DNA from: CAIUGU01 sp965279735
GTDB taxonomy: Bacteria; Pseudomonadota; Gammaproteobacteria; Steroidobacterales; Steroidobacteraceae
Direction of reading: 5' to 3'
Assembly: GCA_965279735.1 (NCBI GenBank)
Contig: OZ257260.1
Coordinates: 3,720,001 to 3,784,000, forward strand
DNA: 64,000 nucleotides
Both the position numbers and the translations under genes were made by a program. Position 1 is the stretch's first letter; the number at the start of each line of letters is the position of its first letter. Positions 27,701 to 33,615 of this stretch are shown here, one piece after another. Under the pieces are notes generated by a model. It did no database searches. It worked only from the letters and a program-made list of their open reading frames with translations, and was not told the DNA's origin.

Positions 27701-29985
27701 CCGGTGGTGGCGCCTTCACCGCAGTTGCCGGGAGCCAGGCACTGACCGGGTTGTACGGCACTCTCAACCTGGCTGCCGACGGCAGCTACACCTATCAGGT
27801 GAACAACGCGCTCGCCGCGGTGCAGGCGCTCAGGGCGGGCGAAACGCTGGTCGACCTCTTTGCCTATCGCATGCGCGACACCGCGGGGGCTACGGATACC
27901 GCGGAGTTCCGGCTCGTCGTGACAGGCGCGTGGGATGCGCCGGTGGCCAGCAATGAATCGGTGTTTGCAACGACGTCCAATTCGGGGAACGCAGGCACCA
28001 ACCCGTCAGGGAATGTGTTGGCCAACGACACCGATGTCGATCGCGCCGACGTGCTGACCATCACGGGCATCCGCACAGGCACCGAAGTCGCGGGCGGCGG
28101 CCTGACTGCCGTGCCGGGCAGCACCAACAGCACCAATGGCACGTTGATCGCAGGCCAGTACGGCGAACTCATCATCGGTGCGGACGGCACTGCGATCTAT
28201 CGCGTGGACTCCAGCAATCCGACACTGCTGGCGTTGGGGCCGCTGCAGTTCGTGACGGACAGCTTTACTTACCAGGTCTGCGATCTCGGTGGCCTGACCG
28301 ATCTCGCGCAGCTGAACGTCCTGGTGCGTGGTCGCAACGAGAACCCGATTGCAGTCACTGACGGTGCAATCGCCATCGAAGCAGGCGGGTTGAACAACGC
28401 CATTCCTGGCGCCAACCCGTCCGGAAATGTCCTCGGCAATGACACCGACGTGGAAAGCGATGCGCTTGAGGTCGTGAATATCCGGACTGGTGGTCTGGCG
28501 GGTAGCGGCAGCACCGGCACCGTGGGACAGATATTGCGGGGTGCGTATGGCGACATGACCCTGAATGCCAATGGCAGCTGGAGCTACACGCTCGACAACT
28601 CGATCGCTGCGATCCAGGCATTGCGCGCCACCGGCCAGACCCTGACCGATGCGTTCACCTACACGATCACGGATCTCTGGGGCGCTACCAGCAGTGCCGA
28701 ACTGAATGTGGTCGTCGACGGCCGCAACGATACGCCGGTCGCCATCGATGATGGTGGCACTGCGGTCGAAGCCGGCGGCGTGTTCAATGGCAGCCCTGGT
28801 GTGAATCCAGCCGGCAACGTGCTGACCAACGATACCGACGTCGACGGCATCGCCAATGGCGAGACGCGGCAGGCGCTCCGGGTGAGCAACAGCAATGGCC
28901 AGAGCGCGAATGCCGGGCAGCCGCTGAATGGTGTGTATGGCCGACTCACTCTCAACGCGGATGGCAGTTACCAGTACGTCGTGGACAACGGCAACGCGGC
29001 TGTCCAGTCCCTGCGCAGCGCCAGCGAAACGCTCAGTGACGTATTCACGTATCGAATGCGTGACGCAGCGGGGGCCGAGTCGGAAGCCCGCCTGACTATC
29101 GTCCTGCAGGGCGCCAACGACAATCCCGTTGCAGCGGACGACAGCACAGTCGCCAGCGACCAGTACGTCGCGCCGCAGACGCGAGGCAACGTGCTACCCA
29201 ACGACACCGACGTCGATGGGGGCGAGCAGCGGCAGGTCACTGCGATCCGCGCCGGGGCAGAGACGGCGGCCGGTGCGGCAGGCGTTGTCGGCCAATCGCT
29301 GACGGGTCGTTACGGCGCACTCATGATCCAGAACGACGGGAGCTACCAGTACACGATCGACCTGACCAATCGAGAGGTGCTTGCCGCCGCCGGTCTCGGG
29401 CAGGTGCTGCAGGATGTCTTCACGTATACGGTCAGCGATCGTGCGGGCGCTTCCGACCAGGCGATGCTGGTCGTTCACCTCGATATCTCGGCGCCTTTCA
29501 TTCCCGCAGAGCCCGGGCCCAACGGCGGCCCGTCTCGGCCGAGCTTCAGTGAAGCCTTGGCGCAGTTCGTCGTGCAGCCGCGCGTGTTCATCGGTCCGGT
29601 CGTGGAGACCAATGCACTGGTGGAGGACTTCCTGGGTCCCGACGCGAGAGGAGCCGATCCCCGGCTCGTGTTCGACGCCGGTATTCGCAGCCCGTCGCTG
29701 GGTGCTGACTTGGGTGTGGTGGGTGGCCAGTTCGTCGGCCAGAGCGTACGTGCGAGCAGCCGTGCGAGTGAACGCGATCTCGCCATGATTCTTGCGCGGC
29801 ACGGTCGCACCAGCCTGAGTGCCGATGGACTCCTGCCGGATCCTTCACCGTTTGCCGCGGGCCCCGATGCGCTTGTCAGGGGCGCTGCCCAAGGCAACGA
29901 CACTCGCGACAACGGTGGCAACCGTACGGCCAGTTCGTTCAGGGACCAGCTCCGAGCCGCTTCACGCAACCTGAATCCTTTCTGA
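18742..29985 (+). CDS. Giant LEPR-XLL/DUF4347/VCBS-repeat surface protein
   Basis: A 3747-residue protein without a Sec signal peptide. Residues 20-30 (ALEQRIMFDGA) match the LEPR-XLL motif that opens many giant secreted repeat proteins. A DUF4347 domain spans about 70-230 (HLLVIDSRLED, IQILSHG, LYGCSIGAGSAG). From about 237 to 1845 come DUF11/isopeptide-type beta-sandwich domains rich in Thr, Gly and Asn. At about 1847-1962 lies an SdrD/CnaB-like domain (GFISGTLWDDTA .. GEYRFGALPAGVFRIDTPG), then a cadherin-like domain, then eleven VCBS repeats (about 2105-3584). The C-terminal 160 residues hold no RTX nonapeptides, LPXTG or beta-barrel, so the export signal is not a known type. Only 9 bases separate it from the tolC-like gene. 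A very large exported adhesin or matrix protein is most likely. Confidence 0.9.
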   Translation: MSTNPSSRGWSSRPRTQAIALEQRIMFDGAAATAADQHHADASGAADSPADHAVAEPIAFTPPVAAPRHLLVIDSRLEDREQLTAQVPPGVAVLTVNTNEDGLAAISAVLAQLGEVDSIQILSHGAAGQFTLGSRRVSSDNVEQLSATLGSWRSALTADADIQLYGCSIGAGSAGQILVNEIARWTGADVAASTDSTGGAAAGGNWVLETNSGTIDQPLALSSEALTGFAALLADAAPTVTLSAGGTDALLGAQFSFTATFSNASAQVGFAPYIDVFIPATGRDGDDGATFVSATYLGQTIKSFVITFDTSGNATHPLAVDTAGAPLVINAATYGLRAGDQLVVLQLPSASQTADQPSIDIRVTAQLSNLADTSFSNGAPDLTIRARGGFQFGNDSANDPAIDPTLIEAGTHAFVVHPTVVSLSQSINAPDGSTVSGPNYSRSITVTVAAAAGQTLTNVVVTQQLPEDIFVTAITPQGGGVLQSVTFSDGVTLSSPVLIQAAINRGAFIESYSIEYASLTGTATTNIQFYVPGADANGNPVIDAIAGNSATITVNGPTASGTWTPLDPRDLTAPETFIPITGTGSAASFVAQSIAVYKEVTLQADIGQAGLTPGDTLQYSLRIDMSDYFAFGENLFESGQFVIQDTLADGQLVTGVPTLSFTVGGVSQSIALVTTVVNNPDGTTSLALDIAQSLRNAGRTLGALAGDLAFDDVQQGATAVLISYSALIAQSYTSTYTQSEINEGDSFGNNATVTATVLEDPINLTGGVVSESDSTSSTIGSRNVGIDIVTVNGGTPPTNGELRPGDVVTFRLSYNLLTGDYEQLNLTSYLPLPLFDVTGITWTQGNGVGQWSLGAGNTNSDAIDSVTSGAGNSVIVNFGSYATSSTGGSRIEVQFTLQVGDDSFADQRAVTALGQSDQLRTITGQHLQSTAAVVIVSIAEPVLALRHGVVASTQGTVAGTTGTWNAPGSGGVPFAGSVTDLAAIEGSVTGIDAGDILRLATAIENSGGGAAFDVATTVTLPAGLSFLGGSLASANLRLYRGDGSQLIAGVDYSVSGNSITFLDANGIATLGAGRAGTAADTSGANLVVITYDVTVDAGIPASRTLQTSASLDHYASVNGGSDFTPSNPFDTANQQVAAPGVIKVFAGGSLDGTDSSATHTAGSDLVVGESMLFDIVVTLPEGSTQSLRIDDLVPAGLRLDTSFNGTGYQIITTAAGSAALSANFNGTVVPGSFTAPSGTLGNDGVDARLVFSASAAAADNVTGNNSFVIRVRLVLSNVANNQANRSLQNSAQIVYSDPDTDTVNGSTVIDRTVAPSGGLPTVTVREPTLTITQTTNAQAEYGVDQGDAVEYLIEIRNGSTGTDFDAFDITFSDTLPTTLDNLTLTGVTYAGGATNNGGADFTLTGGVLQSAGGANIDIPRGGSIVLRVTGVVNAGAASTTSIDNVATVQWTSLNGAVSGERTGADGSLGGGALNDYRSSYTLDIRVQQGNAMSRIGGLDDTPAPASTYDLHEQAAIGEVIRYRTIVAIAQGSTTNYNLQVTLQNGLGFVNDGTVRLAFISNGGITTDVTGLITGGVLNIVGNRASPEAAAIATDLSGAAPTGVLNPAQIAVTTDGSGNTVITFSLGTLVNGDLDADIEGLSLEFNARILNQASNLAGVMLGASTVSRSGTTVLSTSETLFEDVVEPAFSGLVKQVYDFVPNIDAALGTANVSVRFTQSGGVPAYDIRLADSFPAATGYSFIRIEINDIAYTAGNLPAGITVDMTTGLRVDFTQLNVGDRVAVFYEATVPDAAAIPNTNATLTWSSLPEDFTTWGGSTPGTDGGSTGERTGSETGPNNYVLREGAGLGFISGTLWDDTASATGSTTADGPGLTGQTVTLTWAGADGNLATAGDNRVFTTVTNGSGEYRFGALPAGVFRIDTPGTITNPQPQGELRVRIDTDAGSALGQIIINAGEGATVTANAGYVQRNDAPVNNLPGTQNGSEDIPLSIGGPSVTDIDAGSGTLDVVLTVLQGTLSLSTTPGGVVVGGSGTATLTLSGTVTNLNLALANLVYLGNANYNGIDTLTFVSRDRGNFGDLDGDGIPGESTQDQLTDTDTLQIVLVPVNDPPTAVADTNDATEAGGTANRLPGINPAGNLLDNDTDVDIASNADQLHLTAVRLLPSGTVATPGTTPVEVIGLYGSLFVTANGGYQYVVDNGNAAVQALRLTGQTLSEQFAYTCADIAGVTSSSTLTITVHGANDAPVAVNDNGSAAEAGGALNGTAGSDATGNVLTNDTDVDTLANGESRSLTGIRHLRESVAGALTAVAGGTNSTNGTVIAGTYGSLTIGADGSYRYVIDNSSTAVQRLVVGDTLIEYFSYEVTDAGVLHDIGEVRIVIQGANDNPLASDDAAAAQAASTNGNSAEANPAGNVILFPSRPGTTGQAGGNGVDQDVDRTDRPGSVLVVTGVRTGLEGAVASLTAVSGATTSANGTQIVGSYGTLRIGADGSFFYDVDSTNVAVQALQAGQTLTDEVFTYELTDTSGLHDLAELRVTVRGVNDPPVAQNVVALAQEAGGVGNGTAGINPAGDAVANDFDPDGDVLTVTAVRTGAEGGGGTSGTVGQALAGQYGSLTLNASGTYTYVVNNANADVQALREPADLLTERFTYTINDGNGETDQAEIIVVIRGQNDTPQAVDDAANATEAGGVANNQPGIDPAGNVLTNDIDVDGGAAGPIDYDETRTVSTVRTGTESGSGAAGVLGTELRGNYGWLLLNTDGSYSYRVDNSLAAVQALRGSTNTLADSFSYTVIDAAGATDRATLAITIRGANDVPVAQADAATAIEASGIANGTAGSNPAGNVLSNDSDVDAGDALSIVGVRQGIATGSVGSAFAGTYGSLLLNADGSYTYVLDNSNAAVQALRTSADQLSETFTYTLRDLAGATTSSTLTLTIQGRNDTPVAVNDSASATEAGGTFNGTAGIDPTGNLLANDTDVDGSDTKTVNGIRTGAEAGGGAFTAVAGSQALTGLYGTLNLAADGSYTYQVNNALAAVQALRAGETLVDLFAYRMRDTAGATDTAEFRLVVTGAWDAPVASNESVFATTSNSGNAGTNPSGNVLANDTDVDRADVLTITGIRTGTEVAGGGLTAVPGSTNSTNGTLIAGQYGELIIGADGTAIYRVDSSNPTLLALGPLQFVTDSFTYQVCDLGGLTDLAQLNVLVRGRNENPIAVTDGAIAIEAGGLNNAIPGANPSGNVLGNDTDVESDALEVVNIRTGGLAGSGSTGTVGQILRGAYGDMTLNANGSWSYTLDNSIAAIQALRATGQTLTDAFTYTITDLWGATSSAELNVVVDGRNDTPVAIDDGGTAVEAGGVFNGSPGVNPAGNVLTNDTDVDGIANGETRQALRVSNSNGQSANAGQPLNGVYGRLTLNADGSYQYVVDNGNAAVQSLRSASETLSDVFTYRMRDAAGAESEARLTIVLQGANDNPVAADDSTVASDQYVAPQTRGNVLPNDTDVDGGEQRQVTAIRAGAETAAGAAGVVGQSLTGRYGALMIQNDGSYQYTIDLTNREVLAAAGLGQVLQDVFTYTVSDRAGASDQAMLVVHLDISAPFIPAEPGPNGGPSRPSFSEALAQFVVQPRVFIGPVVETNALVEDFLGPDARGADPRLVFDAGIRSPSLGADLGVVGGQFVGQSVRASSRASERDLAMILARHGRTSLSADGLLPDPSPFAAGPDALVRGAAQGNDTRDNGGNRTASSFRDQLRAASRNLNPF
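25054..29493 (+). repeat. Eleven in-frame VCBS repeats of about 105-155 residues
   Basis: Each unit starts near ND-x-PVA-x-(N/D)D, continues with A-x-EAGG-x-x-NGTAG, NP-x-GNVL-x-NDTDVD, then a GIRTG-type strand, GQYGSL-x-LNADGSYTY-x-VDN-x-NAAVQALR, and ends with TFTYT-x-x-D-x-x-GAT followed by a beta strand and G(A/Q/R)ND. Approximate unit starts are 25054, 25456, 25879, 26350, 26740, 27157, 27535, 27937, 28339, 28729 and 29113. Units 3, 8 and 11 have lost the EAGG segment; unit 3 also carries an insertion with PSRPGTTGQAGGNG. The nucleotide sequence has diverged among copies, so recent expansion is not obvious. Confidence 0.85.
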
Positions 29986-29994
29986 GGATCGCCC

Positions 29995-31509
29995 ATGTAT
30001 CGAAAGCCCATGCAAACCGGCCTAACGCTAGCCATCGCCCTGTCACTGGCGGCGTGCGCGTCGGTTCATCCGCGTCCGTATTCCGCGGACGAGAACCATG
30101 AGCGCAGCCTCGCCGACCAGTCCCATATGTACGCAGGCCAGGAGCCCGTCACGGCGCCGATCACTTTCTATGAAGCCGCGGCCCGGGCACTGAAGTACAA
30201 CCTCGACTACCGGCTCAAGCTGATGGAGCGTGCGCTCGCGTCTGACCTGCGCGACGTGTCGAGCCACGAAATGCTGCCGAACCTCGTGATGTCGGCCGGC
30301 TACAGCGGGCGCAGCAACGATTCAGGCGGTACGTCGATCGGCATCGAGGACCGGCAGGAGAGCCTGCGTGCATCCACTTCAGAGGAGCGCTACCACAACA
30401 TCTACGGCCTCGGCGTGAGCTGGAGCCTGCTCGACTTCGGCATGGCGTATTACCGCACGCAGCAGAAGGCCGACCAGATCCTGATGGCGGAAGAGCGGCG
30501 TCGCAAGGTTGCGCAGAATGTCCTGCAGGATGTGCGCAACGCGTACTGGCGTGCGCTCGGTGCGCAGCGGCTGATGCCAGCCGTGGATGGCCTGCTGGCC
30601 AGGACCCGTACGGCGCTGGATTCCGCGCGCAAGGCCGAGGACCAGGGACTGCTGCCGCGCGTCGAGATTCTCGCGTACCAGCGCGCACTGCTCGATTCGG
30701 TGTATCTGCTGACGTTGCGCCGCCAGGATCTTGAGTTCGCGCAGGCCGAACTCATCGCGTTGATGTCGTTGCCGCCGGGAACGTCGCTGCAGCTTGCCGA
30801 CAACACGGAGCCGACTTTGCCTTCAGCCGAGCTGGACGTGAACCGGCTTGAACAGCTCTCGCTTGAAAGGCGTCCGGAGATCATGGAGGAGTGGTATCGC
30901 AAACGTGTCAACGAGAACGACCTGAAGATCGCAAAGGCGCAGCTCTGGCCGAACATCAGCATCAATCCCGGCTACCAGCACGATTCGAACAAGTACCTGT
31001 ACAACCGCTACTGGACGGCGGCCGGCGTACAGGTGTCGTTCAACCTGTTGCGCATGCTGCAGGCGCCTTCCATCTACGCGGCAGAAGCCTCGCAGAATGC
31101 AACCGACGACCTGCGACGCATCGCCATGTCCATGGCCGTGCTGACGCAGGTGCGAGTAGGCGTTTTGCGTTACCAGCTCGCGAGCGATGAAATGGCCTTT
31201 GCTGACGAAAGCCTGCGCGTCGACCAGCGTCTGCTCGACTATGCCCGCGCGGCGGATACAAGTGCGCTGGGCTCGCAGCTGGAACTGATCCGTGCGGAAG
31301 GGCGTTTCCTGCTGTCGCGGTACCAGCGTGAGGCCGCCTACTCCAGCGCGCAGGCGGCGTGGGGCCGTCTCTATAACTCAGTGGGTCTCGACATTTTCCC
31401 GGAAGCCATCCAGAGCCACGACATCCGGACGCTGGCGACCGAGATCGAGCGCACGATGACCACGATGGAACAGGAGCATCTGCTCGAGACTGCTGCGGGT
31501 CCCCGCTGA
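29995..31509 (+). CDS. TolC-family outer-membrane lipoprotein
   Basis: A 504-residue outer-membrane efflux protein. The signal peptide ends in a lipobox LAAC (Cys near residue 21), as in OprM-type rather than classical TolC proteins. Two OEP repeats are visible: the first with ITFYEAAARALKYNLDYRLK, a long helix and SWSLLDFGMAYYRTQQK, the second with LSLERRPEIMEEWYRKRVNE, KAQLWPNISINPGY and SFNLLRMLQAPS. It forms the outer-membrane tunnel of a tripartite exporter. It starts 9 bases after the giant VCBS gene, and its stop overlaps the next adaptor by one base, so giant substrate and exporter are cotranscribed. Confidence 0.92.
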   Translation: MYRKPMQTGLTLAIALSLAACASVHPRPYSADENHERSLADQSHMYAGQEPVTAPITFYEAAARALKYNLDYRLKLMERALASDLRDVSSHEMLPNLVMSAGYSGRSNDSGGTSIGIEDRQESLRASTSEERYHNIYGLGVSWSLLDFGMAYYRTQQKADQILMAEERRRKVAQNVLQDVRNAYWRALGAQRLMPAVDGLLARTRTALDSARKAEDQGLLPRVEILAYQRALLDSVYLLTLRRQDLEFAQAELIALMSLPPGTSLQLADNTEPTLPSAELDVNRLEQLSLERRPEIMEEWYRKRVNENDLKIAKAQLWPNISINPGYQHDSNKYLYNRYWTAAGVQVSFNLLRMLQAPSIYAAEASQNATDDLRRIAMSMAVLTQVRVGVLRYQLASDEMAFADESLRVDQRLLDYARAADTSALGSQLELIRAEGRFLLSRYQREAAYSSAQAAWGRLYNSVGLDIFPEAIQSHDIRTLATEIERTMTTMEQEHLLETAAGPR

Positions 31510-32285
31510 TGCGCAGCCGGCATCAAGTGCGTCTCGGGATCTGCGTCGGGCTGCTGTGTGTCGCTGGCGTCACGCCACTGCCGGCAGCAGAGAAGCCGGT
31601 GAGTGCGGCAACCAGCGATCCGGACGCCATCCGTGTGCTGCTGGCGGCGGGACTCGAGACCACGCTATCCAGCCAGATGAACGGTACCCTCGGCGAGCTG
31701 CACGCCACCTTCGGTCAGCGTGTGGCACGCAATGCAATGCTGGGGCAGCTCGATTGCAGCGAAGCGCGGGCCCGGGCCAAGGTGGCTGAAGCGGAGCTCG
31801 CGATGGCCAAGCAGAATCTCGAAGCGAAGCGCAGCCTGCGCACGCTGAATGCGGCCGGCGATCTTGAAGTCACCCTGGCAAGCACCGAAGCAGAGAAAGC
31901 CGCGGGCGCCCGGACGCTGGCGTTGACGCAATCCGGGTACTGCGAGATCCGTGCGCCGTTCAATGCACGGGTGGCCAAGATCTATGTGAAACCCTTCCAG
32001 ACCGTCAGCGCCGGGATGCCGCTGTTCGATCTCGTGAGTGACGGTTCCCTGAAGGTGCGGCTCAATGTCCCGTCGGTGCTGCTCAGGAATCTCAAGGCCG
32101 GCATGCCGTTCGAAGTGAGCATCCACGAAACCGGCAAGACCTATACAGCGCGCATCAGTGCCATCAACTCGCGCGTCGATGCCGTGGCCCAGACCGTCGA
32201 ACTGGAAGCGCAGCTCGACGGCGCGCATCCGGAGTTGATCGCGGGCATGAGCGGCACGGCCCGCTTCGCGGCCGCCGGTGACTGA
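31509..32285 (+). CDS. Short periplasmic adaptor (HlyD/RND-type)
   Basis: A 258-residue exported membrane-fusion protein. A signal peptide (residues about 1-25, GICVGLLCVAGVTPLPAA) leads into a compact lipoyl/barrel structure: TLSSQMNGTLGELHATFGQR, a short alpha hairpin (ARAKVAEAELAMAKQNLEAK), GYCEIRAPFNARVAKIYVKP and a beta-barrel with FDLVSDGSLKVRLNVPS. At this length the membrane-proximal domain is minimal. The adaptor would bridge the TolC-like tunnel to the inner-membrane components encoded next. The start overlaps the TolC-like stop (TGATG). Confidence 0.88.
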   Translation: MRSRHQVRLGICVGLLCVAGVTPLPAAEKPVSAATSDPDAIRVLLAAGLETTLSSQMNGTLGELHATFGQRVARNAMLGQLDCSEARARAKVAEAELAMAKQNLEAKRSLRTLNAAGDLEVTLASTEAEKAAGARTLALTQSGYCEIRAPFNARVAKIYVKPFQTVSAGMPLFDLVSDGSLKVRLNVPSVLLRNLKAGMPFEVSIHETGKTYTARISAINSRVDAVAQTVELEAQLDGAHPELIAGMSGTARFAAAGD

Positions 32286-33615
32286 TCGCCTGCCTTCGCC
32301 GCAGCTTCTCCTGAGTCTCGCAGCGTTGCGCGATCGGGCGCTCGCTGCCGATTCGCTGAATGCGCTGGCTTTCTCGATGGCCAACGACGTGTATCCGCTG
32401 CTGCGCTTCCGCCAGGCGCTTGTACTCGCGCAGCAGGAGAAGCGGTTCGAATTGCTGTGCGTCTCGGGCCTCGCGAAACCCGGTGAGGATTCGCCGTACC
32501 TGGTCTGGCTGGGCCGCGCCAGTCGCTGGCTCGCCGATCAAGTTCCAGGCCGCGATCCACACTGGCTGGCTCGCGACGCCGTGCAGCCGCCCCCCGAAAT
32601 TGCCGATGGCTGGGCCGAGTGGTGGCCGGCCGGAGTGTGGTGCATTCCTTTATATGCACCCAGTGGGCAGAGGCTCGGGCTCGTTCTGTTTCTGCTGGAC
32701 GAACCACCGGACGATGCTTTGCGGCTGTTGCTCGGCGGGTTGTGGCAGACATGGGCGTATTGCTGGTCGGCGTTGCAGGGACATCGCCTGCGTGGCTGGC
32801 GTCCGACGCGTCGCCAGGGGCTGTGGGCGCTGGCTGCGGTGGTCGCGCTCTTCCTCGTGCCGGTACGACAGACCGCGCTCGCACCGGCAGAGATCGTATC
32901 CAGCCAGGCGCAGATCGTCAGCGCACCGGTTGATGGCGTGATCGCGCAGATGCATGTCCGGCCCAATCAGGCCGTGACGGCAGGCACTCCATTGTTTTCC
33001 TTTGATGAGACGACGCTGCGCAGCCGCGCCGCGGTCCTCGACAAGGAAGTCGCTGTCGCCGATGCGGAACTCACGGCGGCCAGCCAGCGCGCGTTCGACA
33101 ATCCGCAAAGCCGTAGTGAGCTCACGGTGCTCAGCGGTCGCGCACAGGAACGGCGGGCCGAACTTGCTGCTGTAACCGCGCAACTCGAGCGGACGCGAGT
33201 GCTGTCGCCCCGGGATGGGGTCGCGGTGTTCAGCGATCCCAACGACTGGCTCGGCAAACCGGTCGTGACGGGCGAACGCATTCTGCAGGTCGCCGATCCT
33301 GCACAGCCCGCGATGCTCATCCAGCTCCCGGTTGCCGATGCGATCGCGCTTGAAGCAGGTGCTGCGGTCACGCTGTATCTCACCGCTTATCCGCTCAGCC
33401 CGCTCACCGGGAAGATTCTCGAAACCAGCTACCAGGCCAGGCCCACCGATGAAAACGTCGTTGCCTATCGTCTGCTGGCGAGTATCGAAGGCGCGCCTGA
33501 GAATGCGCGCCTCGGTCTGCATGGCACGGCGAAGTTGTATGGCGAACGCGTGACGCTCGGTTACTACCTGCTGCGTCGGCCGCTTGCCGCGGCTCGTGCG
33601 TGGACGGGCTGGTGA
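32278..33615 (+). CDS. HlyD-like adaptor with a GAF-like cytoplasmic N-terminus
   Basis: A 445-residue protein in two parts. Residues about 1-165 resemble a GAF-type domain (ALRDRALAADSLNALAFSMA, RFRQALVLAQQEKRFELLCV, GVWCIPLYAPSGQRLGLVLF) and should be cytoplasmic. One membrane segment follows (about 183-198, GLWALAAVVALFLVPV), then a periplasmic HlyD-type adaptor: APAEIVSSQAQIVSAPVDGV, a coiled-coil hairpin with AQERRAELAAVTAQLERTRV, SPRDGVAVF and a barrel with YLTAYPLSPLTGKILE. The GTG at 32278 overlaps the previous stop by 8 bases. A cytoplasmic sensor or docking domain fused to an adaptor is unusual and could recognise the substrate or recruit an energy source. Confidence 0.85.
   Translation: MTDRLPSPQLLLSLAALRDRALAADSLNALAFSMANDVYPLLRFRQALVLAQQEKRFELLCVSGLAKPGEDSPYLVWLGRASRWLADQVPGRDPHWLARDAVQPPPEIADGWAEWWPAGVWCIPLYAPSGQRLGLVLFLLDEPPDDALRLLLGGLWQTWAYCWSALQGHRLRGWRPTRRQGLWALAAVVALFLVPVRQTALAPAEIVSSQAQIVSAPVDGVIAQMHVRPNQAVTAGTPLFSFDETTLRSRAAVLDKEVAVADAELTAASQRAFDNPQSRSELTVLSGRAQERRAELAAVTAQLERTRVLSPRDGVAVFSDPNDWLGKPVVTGERILQVADPAQPAMLIQLPVADAIALEAGAAVTLYLTAYPLSPLTGKILETSYQARPTDENVVAYRLLASIEGAPENARLGLHGTAKLYGERVTLGYYLLRRPLAAARAWTGW

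Noticed and set aside
18742..29985. RTX-type type I secretion substrate
   Set aside because: No GGxGxDxLx nonapeptide repeats are present anywhere in the C-terminal part, so this protein was not called an RTX adhesin.
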